Numbered from the stretch's first letter, positions 23,809 through 32,355 are shown. The stretch: DNA of 36,098 nt from a virus (IMGVR_UViG_3300031918_000088:1-36098); one strand, 5' to 3'. Translations and numbers: made by a program. The notes: a model not told the origin generated them from the letters alone.

Positions 23809-25512
23809 TTAACTGGTTATGCCTGCTGTACTATGCTTCTTTTGCTTTGCCATCTTCATGTATTGCTTACGGCAGATGAAGTACTTGAAGGCATCACTCA
23901 TGTTGGTACTCTCCATAGGCAGGCGCTTGATGCTTAGCTTCTCACTCTTCTTAACCTTAATGATATTGCCTTTCGTATCCTTTGCCAAAGGAGCAAGATT
24001 GAGACTACTATATAGTTCTTTGCATTCGAACTTATCAATGAGTAGGCGTGGTAAGCGTGGATTCTTTTCGCCCATCATTTGGTTAACCAGGTCGTACTCT
24101 TCGCCCATGGATATATTACCCTGTCCTACACTCATAAGGTTAACACGCCATCCTGTTGGCTTGCCTTGCTTATCGTACTCAATGGCATGTTTAACCTGGC
24201 TTGCAAAGTCCTGTTTGGCTGTACGATAGTTGTTTGCTGCTCTATCGTAATAAAGGTTCAATACCTTGCACTTATGTGGAGCAAAGAATGTGCAATATAA
24301 TGAACCAAGTTCAGGGATCCAATCAGGCGATAGTGTGAATAGACTCTTAAGGCATCGTGTGGTATGGCCTTGTTCCTGGCCTATAACCATACTCATCATA
24401 TTGCCTGCGTCGAAGCCAGCGTCTAAGGGTTGATCATGCTCTATATATTTGAGTCCTTCACTTGTCTGGGTAATATTATCGCGCAAGCCAAATCGATCAT
24501 AATAGTCGTAATTATATCCATCTTCATAAAAATGTTTATCGGCTAATTGAGCATAGAAACGGGCTCCTACCTCAAGGCTTGCCTTCATGCTCAGGATGGC
24601 TGTTTTAAATTCCTCGTATTTGAGGGTGTTTATGTTTGTGATCAAATAATCAAAAGTTAGAATATCGATGTTCACCAGGGAACTAACGATCATAAAAAGC
24701 GTGGAATTCTTCCTCACTTTGTGCAAACGTGCCTTTTCGCGATCGAGGCGAATGGTAATGTTTTTAATTTCCTTTTCGCTGGATCCGGATTGCTGAGCCT
24801 GGTAAAGTTCATACTCAATTTCGTTTACATGCAAAGCTTTGTAAAATATGGCCAGTATCTGAGTAACATCCATATTGTTTTTCATGCGAAGGATCCAGTC
24901 GTGTTCGCCATCGGCAGGATTAGGCATATCGGTTGCAAATGTCTGGCCCATAAAGTAGGGAGAATCTTTATATAGCAAATAATCACCTCTTAAAGTTGGA
25001 ACGCTTTTCTTCAGTTTTGTTTCGTTCGCAAACTTAGCTTCATCACCGAAATTGTGAACGGTTGATATTCCGGCGTTGGAACTGGGCCTATCGAGCGATT
25101 TAATCATAAACAGGCAACCGTTAAAAGTGCTAATTGTATGCCTAAATTCGTTTGCCCTGGTATATGGACGTTCGTAATCAATTGGCGGTTCCTTATCGCA
25201 AACAAAATGACCGGGACGACGAATTCCACCAATATTAAGATCCTCGAAGAATCCCTGGCGTTCCCAGCCTGTTATGAGGTTAGGAATTATGTTGGTAATC
25301 GCGTTTACATATGTATCGGCCAGAAAAGCGAAAGTTCCCCTGGGTAAGCTGTAAATGATATCGATGGATCGTTTGGCAATAATATCCTGAGTTTTGGCGG
25401 TTCCGCGACCACCAACCACATACAGGTTCTTTGGCTTAATGATATCAATTATCATCGATAGCCAATTGCTGTATCGGTATTCGACTTCCTCCACTGTGGG
25501 TTTATTCGACAT
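23809..25512 (-). CDS. terminase large subunit
   Basis: Start at the ATG at 25512 (MSNKPTVEEVEYRYSNWLSM), overlapping the upstream gene by 11 bases. The 567-residue protein has a Walker A-like GGRGTAKT at 34-41, a Walker B/catalytic segment NFGDEAKF near 154-161 (D157, E158) and C-terminal nuclease acidic residues around DAGFDAGNMMSMV. It is the motor that pumps DNA into the capsid and cuts it. The neighbouring small genes probably include the small subunit. Confidence 0.88.
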   Translation of the reverse strand: MSNKPTVEEVEYRYSNWLSMIIDIIKPKNLYVVGGRGTAKTQDIIAKRSIDIIYSLPRGTFAFLADTYVNAITNIIPNLITGWERQGFFEDLNIGGIRRPGHFVCDKEPPIDYERPYTRANEFRHTISTFNGCLFMIKSLDRPSSNAGISTVHNFGDEAKFANETKLKKSVPTLRGDYLLYKDSPYFMGQTFATDMPNPADGEHDWILRMKNNMDVTQILAIFYKALHVNEIEYELYQAQQSGSSEKEIKNITIRLDREKARLHKVRKNSTLFMIVSSLVNIDILTFDYLITNINTLKYEEFKTAILSMKASLEVGARFYAQLADKHFYEDGYNYDYYDRFGLRDNITQTSEGLKYIEHDQPLDAGFDAGNMMSMVIGQEQGHTTRCLKSLFTLSPDWIPELGSLYCTFFAPHKCKVLNLYYDRAANNYRTAKQDFASQVKHAIEYDKQGKPTGWRVNLMSVGQGNISMGEEYDLVNQMMGEKNPRLPRLLIDKFECKELYSSLNLAPLAKDTKGNIIKVKKSEKLSIKRLPMESTNMSDAFKYFICRKQYMKMAKQKKHSTAGITS

Positions 25513-26122
25513 CGGCAAACGGTATATCAACTATTTCGGCATCCAATACGTTTCCTTCGCTTTTGCTGGTCATTCCATCGCGATGCATCCTGATGCGGTC
25601 CTCGTTCGGAATATCTTCGAGGCTGTCAATCCATTGTGCAAGCTTCGGGCGGCTGGCTTCGGGTAAACCGATATCTTTAGGGCGGATGGTGTAGAAGATA
25701 GGACGGCGTTCGAGCAACTGTTTAGGTATACTTTGATTTACTATTTCGCCCATGCGGAGCTTTGCAGCATCCATTGTACATTTCTGTGCTGTAGTCCAGT
25801 CGTTATCTGCTATTGCCAGTAATGCTATTTTATCAAGCTTATCTGCGTAAACCTGTGCCCAGGCTTCGCGTTTTATTTCGTTACTAGAATAAAAAAAGTT
25901 TATTGCCTCATTAAATAGCTTTTGAGCCCGGTATTCGTTTAGCGACCAGGGAGGCAACAATAAAGTCTTTATAATAAATTTCTTCTGTTTGTATTTATCA
26001 TACATGCTGCGGACCAGTTCGAGCGCCTGCAGATAATTGACAAGATCGACCGGCAAGTCTTTTGATTTACCGGTTTCAATCCATGCCTGGAGTTGTTCAT
26101 ATGATGTATCGTCAAAGTCCAA
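25502..26122 (-). CDS. terminase-associated protein (206 aa)
   Basis: A 206-residue helical protein (LPVDLVNYLQALELVRSMYD; later AQVYADKLDKIALLAIADND) with an acidic C-terminus. It sits between the small-subunit candidate and the large terminase, overlapping both by 11 bases. Coupled translation suggests one complex, possibly a second DNA-recognition or regulatory terminase subunit. Not recognised further. Confidence 0.65.
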   Translation of the reverse strand: MDFDDTSYEQLQAWIETGKSKDLPVDLVNYLQALELVRSMYDKYKQKKFIIKTLLLPPWSLNEYRAQKLFNEAINFFYSSNEIKREAWAQVYADKLDKIALLAIADNDWTTAQKCTMDAAKLRMGEIVNQSIPKQLLERRPIFYTIRPKDIGLPEASRPKLAQWIDSLEDIPNEDRIRMHRDGMTSKSEGNVLDAEIVDIPFADVE

Positions 26123-26411
26123 AGAGCTCGTGCTTTAAATTATTAATTCTTGTTTTTTCCTGCTCTTTCAGGTAAATTTGAACGGCAGTTGAATTTTTAT
26201 CCATAGCCTCTTTCATATTCGCAATAAGAACATCCGCATTTGCAATTAACTTTCCACGATCGTAATGATAAGTAAATTCCGATTCTTTATCCTCGTATTC
26301 AGTGAGCAGAAATTGAACTGAAATATCAAAATAAACGGCAACTTGCCGGATGGAATAATTAATTCCGGCAAGTTGCTCAATAGTTTCAAATTGTTCAGGT
26401 GTGAAATCCAT
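26112..26411 (-). CDS. terminase small subunit candidate (99 aa)
   Basis: A 99-residue protein with an N-terminal helix-turn-helix (about 15-45; LAGINYSIRQVAVYFDISVQ) and a helical C-terminus, like small terminase subunits that bind the packaging site. It lies two genes before the large subunit in an overlapping run. Confidence 0.6.
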   Translation of the reverse strand: MDFTPEQFETIEQLAGINYSIRQVAVYFDISVQFLLTEYEDKESEFTYHYDRGKLIANADVLIANMKEAMDKNSTAVQIYLKEQEKTRINNLKHELFGL

Positions 26412-26412
26412 A

Positions 26413-27189
26413 TCAGGAGCTCAGCCCTAAAATCCCGTTCACAACAGTAAGTTCAACTTCAAATTTTGCAACACTGGCTTTGCGATCCGAAGTATTTTTA
26501 TGTTCAGGCTGTTCAGCAATCTTTTGCTTTGTACGGGCAATGTTATTCATCAGGTTTTTCTGCAGTTTCACCTGATCGGCTGTGGTCATGTTCCGGATCT
26601 CAAGCATGCGATCGGTAGTGCTGAAAATTACATGCTTGCCAAGGATTTTACCGTTTTCCTTGTAATAATTAAGTTCATCCCATATTTCGCGGTTCTCCAG
26701 GTAATTTTCAACAACTGTAGAGGCTACTTCCTGTAATTCGTCACCCGTAGTAACCTCGAACAGGCGTTTGTGCCCATCCACATAATTGGCATATGCTGTA
26801 AGCATATCGTGTACCAATATTTTAAATTTGTCAGGGCACTTGGGATCGGCCAGAAACGGGAAATCATCGCGCAACCGTATCGTTTTGCGGATTTGTTCCG
26901 GTATTTCGCGGATAAATACTTCTTTTTCTTCAGGAGATACCGGAGTTTCCATAATTTCCTGTTTAGCAGCTAACGAAACCGGCTGTAGCAGCATGATTCT
27001 GAATTCATCAGGCGAAATGCCGCCCTCAATGCGAAGTTGCTCAAGTAATACCCCGAGGTTGTGTTCGGAATATCCCTGGTTGTTCAATGTCCTTTTCAGG
27101 GATAAGGATTTGCCATGCTCTAAATAGAGTTTCAGTCCTCCCGCAAACGACCGGTCCTTGTTCAGATAGTTTAAGATTTTTGCTTTCAT
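26413..27189 (-). CDS. phage protein, unknown (258 aa)
   Basis: Start at the ATG at 27189, 14 bases after promoter P2; the longer frame is excluded because it would contain the promoter. The 258-residue protein is helical (KSLSLKRTLNNQGYSEHNLG; later VVENYLENREIWDELNYYKE). It opens the terminase unit. Function unknown. Confidence 0.65.
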   Translation of the reverse strand: MKAKILNYLNKDRSFAGGLKLYLEHGKSLSLKRTLNNQGYSEHNLGVLLEQLRIEGGISPDEFRIMLLQPVSLAAKQEIMETPVSPEEKEVFIREIPEQIRKTIRLRDDFPFLADPKCPDKFKILVHDMLTAYANYVDGHKRLFEVTTGDELQEVASTVVENYLENREIWDELNYYKENGKILGKHVIFSTTDRMLEIRNMTTADQVKLQKNLMNNIARTKQKIAEQPEHKNTSDRKASVAKFEVELTVVNGILGLSS

Positions 27190-27203
27190 GATAAATATTT
27201 TCA

Positions 27204-27238
27204 CAAAGGTGCAATTGCATGCCTGCTTATAAAAGGAC
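27204..27238 (-). promoter_or_regulatory. late phage promoter P2 (GTCCTTTT-19-CACCTTTG)
   Basis: GTCCTTTT (27231-27238, preceded by T), 19 bases, CACCTTTG (27204-27211). Drives the terminase unit. Confidence 0.82.
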
Positions 27239-27255
27239 AACCCATAAAACACGAA

Positions 27256-27273
27256 ATCCCGATAAATCGGGAT
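27256..27273 (-). terminator. terminator before the terminase unit
   Basis: Stem ATCCCGA / TCGGGAT with a four-base loop, followed on the minus strand by TTCGTGTTTT. It ends the protease-capsid unit 28 bases after its last stop and precedes P2. Confidence 0.7.
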
Positions 27274-27301
27274 CCGTGCGGCAAGGAAGGCAGGCAGGAG
27301 A

Positions 27302-28114
27302 CTAGGTGCGGGAGAGTTCGAGATACTTGTACGTTGAAGCGCCATCTTTGAAGGCTTTCACGGTAAGAGTGGCACCTGCTATGGCTGTCCATGCGGTTCC
27401 GTTTTTCAACAGGAAGCTTCCGCCGGTAATGGTCGAAGGATGCGCTCCTCCGGATCCAAGCAGTTTGTAAACGAGTCCGTCGCTGGCATTGGCAAGCGCG
27501 GTAATGGTAGCAGCTGCTGAAGTTCCGGTGGTAAGCTGATATTCACCCTGTCCGTTGGTAACATCAACGGTAGTTGCATCGGCAGCCTCGGTATCGGTAA
27601 CAGTATCAAAAGACAGCGTTCCCTGGTAATCACATTCAATCGGTCCCTTTTGGGTCGATGCAAATGTAAAAACAGTATGATCAGTATCTTTGGTGTCCTG
27701 TTTTTCCGAAACCATCTGCAGCGGAGCGCATGGAGTGCCGTACAACATTTTTTTTGTGTCGGAGCAACGCTGGATGATAATTCCAACATTACGGTTCAGC
27801 CAATTTGCATCGAATTCGAGAATAGCGGCTTCGCTACCCGGATGCTCGAATTTTACATTTTGGATATATCCCTTTTTATCAGGATCGCCTTCACCTTTGT
27901 GCCCGCACTCAATAGTATTTTGAGTTGCATACAATTTGATCATGTAGGCACCGGGCTTAAAGGTAATATTATCAACCGAAACATGGCCATTCTCATCCCT
28001 TGCAGGATAAGTAAGGTAATCGTCCATATCAAATATAACGATTTCGGCCTTTTTGTTTCCGCCAACACCGAGGTTCATTCCCGGTTTGTTGACATTTACT
28101 TTTACATATGACAT
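27302..28114 (-). CDS. virion protein sharing a repeat domain with the capsid (270 aa)
   Basis: A 270-residue protein; the N-terminal 150 residues form a beta-rich body. The last ~90 residues (SAAATITALANASDGLVYKL..., ending YKYLELSRT) match the domain that occurs twice at the capsid protein C-terminus (ITTFDDAVTNVLYTVYG... ending FYEINRA). A decoration or head-completion protein is likely; a tail tube role is also possible. Confidence 0.65.
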   Translation of the reverse strand: MSYVKVNVNKPGMNLGVGGNKKAEIVIFDMDDYLTYPARDENGHVSVDNITFKPGAYMIKLYATQNTIECGHKGEGDPDKKGYIQNVKFEHPGSEAAILEFDANWLNRNVGIIIQRCSDTKKMLYGTPCAPLQMVSEKQDTKDTDHTVFTFASTQKGPIECDYQGTLSFDTVTDTEAADATTVDVTNGQGEYQLTTGTSAAATITALANASDGLVYKLLGSGGAHPSTITGGSFLLKNGTAWTAIAGATLTVKAFKDGASTYKYLELSRT

Positions 28115-28146
28115 CTTAAAAATGTATTTGAGATTACAAAAGCGCA

Positions 28147-28168
28147 GGTACCGGATTGCTCCGGTACC
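28147..28168 (-). terminator. hairpin between capsid and downstream gene
   Basis: Perfect eight-base arms GGTACCGG / CCGGTACC with a six-base loop, 15 bases after the capsid stop. On the minus strand it is followed by a weak T run (CTGCGCTTTTG). It may reduce transcription beyond the capsid gene and so set a high capsid-to-partner ratio. Confidence 0.5.
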
Positions 28169-28182
28169 GTTGCTCAGTTTGG

Positions 28183-30303
28183 CTATGCGCGGTTGATCTC
28201 GTAGAATTTGCCGTCGGTGGCCGATTTACGAATGCTGATCCAGTGACCGGTTGAAAGTGTCATCGCTGCAGTAAGAACGAAGTTCCCGCTGTTGGCAATA
28301 GTGGAAGCATTTGTTGAACCGGCACCATAAACGGTATATAAAACGTTGGTAACTGCATCATCAAATGTTGTGATAGCCGTTGCCGTTGTATTGGCATTGG
28401 TAACAAATGTTGAACCACCCAATACGCTTGGAGTTGCATCGTCAGCGGCAAAAGCGTTGGCAATGGAAGCCGGGTTAATACGTGAAAGTTCGAGGAACTT
28501 TCCATCCGAACGTTTTACAACTTCCAGCACTTCGTCCAAACCAGGATTCCAAGCAGCTGCAATCAGTGAAAAATCACCGGTTTTAGCGATTGTGATTGGA
28601 TTGGTTACATTTCCGCATTTGATGCGGATAATATCACCTGTCACCGCATCATCGATGGTGGTAATAACTGTAGCGCCTGTATTGGCTACCGAAACAAGCG
28701 ATTTATGTACGGATACGCTTGGGCTGGTATCATCCTTTGTCATCGGGATGTAATAATCAGCAGGAAGATCCACGTCGTTGACAAAAATAAGCTGTGTGCT
28801 GTAGTCGGTCGGGATTGCAGCTGCAGAAGCATATTTTTTACCAACCAGGTAAGCCCAGAGGCTTTCTTTCCAGTTCGACCATACTTTCAATGCCCAATCC
28901 TGTTGTTCGAAATTGAAAGCAACCATTTCGCCTGGCTGATCTTCGAACAAACGGATATTGCCGGCCAGTGTCCAGATAAAGCGTTTTGATTCGCCCATAT
29001 TCGGAACAACTTCAATAGCTACATTCGGGTATTCCTTTACATATTTGATGCCCGGTTTATAGTCCTGGTTTAAACCGTACAGTGTTTCGTTATTGCGAAC
29101 GTAAGCAGTGTAAGCATCAGGGCTCATGTAAAGAACTACATTTCCCGAATCACGAACAGCAATAGGAACATACGAAGTACCACGACGAACATAATCGCTT
29201 ATGGTTGTATCGGTCCATTCGCCCATAACGAACGGGCGGATTTTGAACAATGCGATCTGATTTTTTATAAACTGGCGCAATCCGTTGGAAGCACCGATGG
29301 CTGTACCAAGTACATTGGCCGTTGGATTTGACCTGATACCCGAAACGCGGCGTATTTCACGCTCGTTCTGAAGTTTCTTGGTAGTTTCAACCATCACGAA
29401 TTCAATGAACGACCATTTCATCACGTTGGATCCTTCGCGGTTAAGATAACCGAGCCAGTTTTTCTCCAGCGCTTTCAGATCGGTGAATTTATGTGCGAAC
29501 ATAACACCGTACATGGTAATCACTTCGGGTTCGAATTTGTACGCGCCCTGAACCATGCTGTCAAAAGTACTTCCAATCGTATTTTCGGCCTGTGAAAAAT
29601 CACCGGTCAAAAACATGTTTACTAATACGGCCTGATCCTGATACCCGCTTTCCAGAGGGAAAATGGTTTCGAGACTTGGCAATCCCATAAGGAACGACTG
29701 AATACGATCCTGTTTGCGTACACGGTAATAATCGCCCAGGTCGGATGTAAGACTTGCATAGTCCATGCTCGAAGCTTTCGGTACCGGTATTTCGATGCCG
29801 AATTTTTTAAGCATCAGGTCGGAATAAGCACGTTTGTTATACCCGTGTTTATCGTCGATTGCCATATAAGGCTGCTGAACGCCACCCAGGAACTTATCGT
29901 TCTGATCGTCCCATGCATTACCATCCACAATGATTACTTTTTTAGGAGCAGGTTCATCTTCAGATTTTGAACTCAGGAGTGTAATCACGTCTTTTTGGGA
30001 TTTCAAAGTGGAATTTAATTGAACCTTTTCGGCTTCGAGTGCGGTTTTAGCATCGGCAAGTGTTACCTTTTCCTTTTCTGCTAATTGGAGTTTTGCCTGC
30101 AGGTCAGCTATAACCGAGGCATTTGTATCGAGATATTCGTCAGCATTGGCCTCGAAGGTTCCGAGGAGCTTGGCAACGAAAGCATCACCGAAAGTAGCGG
30201 TGAGCGTTGTTTTCTGTTCTTCGGTCAACGTGTTTTTGCCTTCGTATTGAGCAAAAGCAGTTATCCCGAGCAGGGTCAGAACAGTGGCCCACATTTTACG
30301 CAT
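28183..30303 (-). CDS. major capsid protein with fused scaffold-like N-terminus and two C-terminal repeat domains
   Basis: The 706-residue protein follows the protease gene by three bases and has the length and place of a fused HK97-type capsid protein. Residues 1-18 are hydrophobic (MWATVLTLLGITAFA, followed by Q) like a signal peptide. Residues 60-112 form a coiled coil (LQAKLQLAEKEKVTLADAKT), the likely scaffold removed by the S49 protease. The middle (about 120-520) is the capsid body. The last two ~90-residue blocks are repeats of one domain, each ending in a F-(L/Y)-E-(L/I)-(S/N)-R motif. Capsid identity is inferred from order, size and the scaffold layout. Confidence 0.8.
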   Translation of the reverse strand: MRKMWATVLTLLGITAFAQYEGKNTLTEEQKTTLTATFGDAFVAKLLGTFEANADEYLDTNASVIADLQAKLQLAEKEKVTLADAKTALEAEKVQLNSTLKSQKDVITLLSSKSEDEPAPKKVIIVDGNAWDDQNDKFLGGVQQPYMAIDDKHGYNKRAYSDLMLKKFGIEIPVPKASSMDYASLTSDLGDYYRVRKQDRIQSFLMGLPSLETIFPLESGYQDQAVLVNMFLTGDFSQAENTIGSTFDSMVQGAYKFEPEVITMYGVMFAHKFTDLKALEKNWLGYLNREGSNVMKWSFIEFVMVETTKKLQNEREIRRVSGIRSNPTANVLGTAIGASNGLRQFIKNQIALFKIRPFVMGEWTDTTISDYVRRGTSYVPIAVRDSGNVVLYMSPDAYTAYVRNNETLYGLNQDYKPGIKYVKEYPNVAIEVVPNMGESKRFIWTLAGNIRLFEDQPGEMVAFNFEQQDWALKVWSNWKESLWAYLVGKKYASAAAIPTDYSTQLIFVNDVDLPADYYIPMTKDDTSPSVSVHKSLVSVANTGATVITTIDDAVTGDIIRIKCGNVTNPITIAKTGDFSLIAAAWNPGLDEVLEVVKRSDGKFLELSRINPASIANAFAADDATPSVLGGSTFVTNANTTATAITTFDDAVTNVLYTVYGAGSTNASTIANSGNFVLTAAMTLSTGHWISIRKSATDGKFYEINRA

Positions 30304-30308
30304 AATAA

Positions 30309-31205
30309 TTAAGGATTTGAGTTAAAAAATGATTTAATTGAAAATTCCAGTCCAAGTTTATACGCCAGGTTAACTGCATATTCGAAGGTGTTTATTTCGT
30401 GGGCAAGTCCTACTTCAATTGCCTGGGTGGCATTGAATATCTTACCGGTAAAAACATCAGAGGCCGGATCAATGCCAAGATTGTCCTGTATAGCCTGATG
30501 AAAAAATTCGTTTACATAATTCAGATCTTCCCGGATGGAAGCGGTACGCTGATCCATAGGAAGCGATTCGTCGAGGAGCGTGCGGATCTCTATGTTTTTG
30601 TTTGTCGACTTATCGGCATAAATATCGAAAACATCAATATTGAGTTTCTTTTTCAGAAAACCGGCAATATCCATAATACTTGCCATGGTGCCGATGGATC
30701 CAAGCCGGTCGAGCGGTGAACTGGCTATGATCCTGCCGGTTCCCGAAATAAGCCACATGGCTGCGCTTGCTGCCATATTCATTACAAAAGATACGGATGG
30801 TTTTTGCATGCTTTTGATAGCAGCTGCAGCGATATCGGTATAAAAAACCATTCCTCCCGGGCTGTTAACCAGGAATACCACGGCAATAATATTCGGATTA
30901 GATTCGGCCTGATCAATAAACTGAACCAACTCCATGGTACGCCACGAAAGTATTTCGCTTTGAATAGGAATAACAGCAACTGAATTTTCAGGTACATTCA
31001 TATCCTGAAGATCATACCTGTTTACCAGGTCGATAGTTCCGGATGAGGCTGCAATAAGATAAGGTTTAGCGCGATCCTCTTCGGATGCATCAAAATCTAT
31101 TTTGGTACCCGATAAAAACGCCAAAAAAGCCGGGAAATAATTATATACTACTTCCTGGCTAATAAGCCAACGCGCATTTAGAATTTGGGATATACGATTG
31201 ATCAC
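30309..31205 (-). CDS. S49/ClpP-like head maturation protease
   Basis: A 298-residue protein with the S49 (SppA/SohB-type) protease pattern: NSPGG at 114-118, the nucleophile S147 in NMAASAAMWL and GSIG at 169-172. In phages this family cuts scaffold and capsid precursors during head maturation; here the next gene is the capsid protein with a coiled-coil N-terminus. It starts 22 bases after promoter P1. Confidence 0.88.
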   Translation of the reverse strand: MINRISQILNARWLISQEVVYNYFPAFLAFLSGTKIDFDASEEDRAKPYLIAASSGTIDLVNRYDLQDMNVPENSVAVIPIQSEILSWRTMELVQFIDQAESNPNIIAVVFLVNSPGGMVFYTDIAAAAIKSMQKPSVSFVMNMAASAAMWLISGTGRIIASSPLDRLGSIGTMASIMDIAGFLKKKLNIDVFDIYADKSTNKNIEIRTLLDESLPMDQRTASIREDLNYVNEFFHQAIQDNLGIDPASDVFTGKIFNATQAIEVGLAHEINTFEYAVNLAYKLGLEFSIKSFFNSNP

Positions 31206-31227
31206 AGCATTGTTTTAAATAATGCTG

Positions 31228-31262
31228 CAATATTAAGGCGTGGCTATTGTGGTTAAAAGGAC
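31228..31262 (-). promoter_or_regulatory. late phage promoter P1 (GTCCTTTT-19-TAATATTG)
   Basis: GTCCTTTT (31255-31262; preceded by A, not T), 19 bases, TAATATTG (31228-31235). Drives protease and capsid genes. Confidence 0.78.
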
Positions 31263-31270
31263 TTGAAAAA

Positions 31271-31282
31271 AGGGCTTACCCT
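31271..31282 (-). terminator. short terminator overlapping the stop of the 150-aa gene
   Basis: On the minus strand AGGG-TAAG-CCCT is followed by TTTTTT and then by promoter P1. Its stem contains part of the stop codon at 31281-31283. The stem is short, so efficiency is uncertain. Confidence 0.5.
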
Positions 31283-31733
31283 ATTCAATTACCAGGAAAC
31301 GCGCACGTTCGTCGCTATCGCAGGCAATACTTATATTAATACCTGTTGAATCGCTTGCCGATAATGAAAAGAAAAGTCTGGCAGGAACATCCATCGATCC
31401 GATAACCTGAACCAAACCATGCTGATAGGTTATTTTATAAATTGCCGGCGTGCGCTCAAGTAATACTAATTGACTATGCGACAAAACTTCAATTCCCGGA
31501 TAATAAACAGAAAGCTTTTGTTTGAATAGTAATCCGGCAGCTGATACGTCGGATGGCTCGCTGAACGTATGCGACGAAGGTGTGCCATACAATTCATTGA
31601 ATACCTTACTACCTTTCATGGTTATATCAACCTGGTTAAGCTCCACGTTTTCCATTGTTAGGATATCGTCTGGAAAAGCATATTCAATTTTACAGATCAG
31701 TGGATTCGATTTACTGTTTTTTGCGATTGACAT
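31281..31733 (-). CDS. phage protein, unknown (150 aa)
   Basis: Start at the ATG at 31733 (MSIAKNSKSNPLICKIEYAF); earlier in-frame codons run into the upstream gene. The 150-residue protein is beta-rich in the second half (YKITYQHGLVQVIGSMDVPA). It precedes the protease unit and lacks the GTCCTTTT promoter. Could be a head or regulatory protein. Confidence 0.6.
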   Translation of the reverse strand: MSIAKNSKSNPLICKIEYAFPDDILTMENVELNQVDITMKGSKVFNELYGTPSSHTFSEPSDVSAAGLLFKQKLSVYYPGIEVLSHSQLVLLERTPAIYKITYQHGLVQVIGSMDVPARLFFSLSASDSTGINISIACDSDERARFLVIE

Positions 31734-31768
31734 GGCTGTTTTATTAAAAATAATTACATTTCTTACAG

Positions 31769-32275
31769 TTAATGACACACAGGACAAAAAGCGCTTTTAA
31801 CTGACGATATTTTTTTTATTTTACGATGATCTAATACATAGCGGGAGTTTCGGTAACGCTGGTAATCTTTTATCAGCATATCGTACGAATCCTGGTTGAT
31901 CGAATATTTTTCCATGAATAGCTGAATAGCTTTAAAGGTTTTTATTTCCAATAAGCGGTATTGGTCCATCTCGTCGCGGAAAGTAAGCTTGAAAGTATTT
32001 TCAATTTTATCAACCAGCACACTCTCCTGTATAGCTGATAAATTGAAATTGTAAAGTACATTTTTATCCTCAAAATAAGGCAGTTGAATTTCGAGGTTAG
32101 TATCGCTGCGGATATAATTACTTGAAGTAGCCGGTTCCTTTTCCATAAATTTATTCAGGATACGGTTAAAATTATTTTTACGAGGAAATGAAATGGGTTG
32201 AGATCCGAATAATGACTCAAGGAAGTTTACCAGGTGTGGCTGTATCCGGATGCTGATAGTTAATGGAGATGGCAT
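31769..32275 (-). CDS. first gene of the late block, unknown, possible regulator (168 aa)
   Basis: A 168-residue protein with basic helices in its last third (MLIKDYQRYRNSRYVLDHRK) and a C-terminal CPVCH that could bind zinc. The N-terminal part includes a LFGSQPISFPRKNNFNRILN segment. It lies downstream of two palindromes and the AT-rich repeat region, not of a GTCCTTTT site. A gene at the head of the late block with a separate control region is a natural candidate for a late activator; this is inference. Confidence 0.6.
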   Translation of the reverse strand: MPSPLTISIRIQPHLVNFLESLFGSQPISFPRKNNFNRILNKFMEKEPATSSNYIRSDTNLEIQLPYFEDKNVLYNFNLSAIQESVLVDKIENTFKLTFRDEMDQYRLLEIKTFKAIQLFMEKYSINQDSYDMLIKDYQRYRNSRYVLDHRKIKKISSVKSAFCPVCH

Positions 32276-32290
32276 AAAAGTATTTTTCTC

Positions 32291-32309
32291 TAAATTACGT
32301 AGTAATTTA
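32291..32309. promoter_or_regulatory. palindrome near late-block start
   Basis: TAAATTAC-GTA-GTAATTTA, perfect arms, 16 bases before the ATG at 32275. Likely operator. Confidence 0.55.
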
Positions 32310-32337
32310 TAGACAAATCAGACAATAATTTAGTAAA

Positions 32338-32355
32338 GTTTGCACATGTGCAAAC
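32338..32355. promoter_or_regulatory. 18-bp perfect palindrome (operator candidate)
   Basis: GTTTGCACATGTGCAAAC, perfectly self-complementary, 63 bases before the first late gene. Length and symmetry suit a dimeric regulator. Confidence 0.6.

Noticed and set aside
31751-31785. A ninth GTCC-type promoter before the 150-aa gene (TTTTTGTCC).
   Set aside because: The motif reads GTCCTGTG and the sequence 19 bases on is TGTAATTA, which does not fit the -7 consensus.
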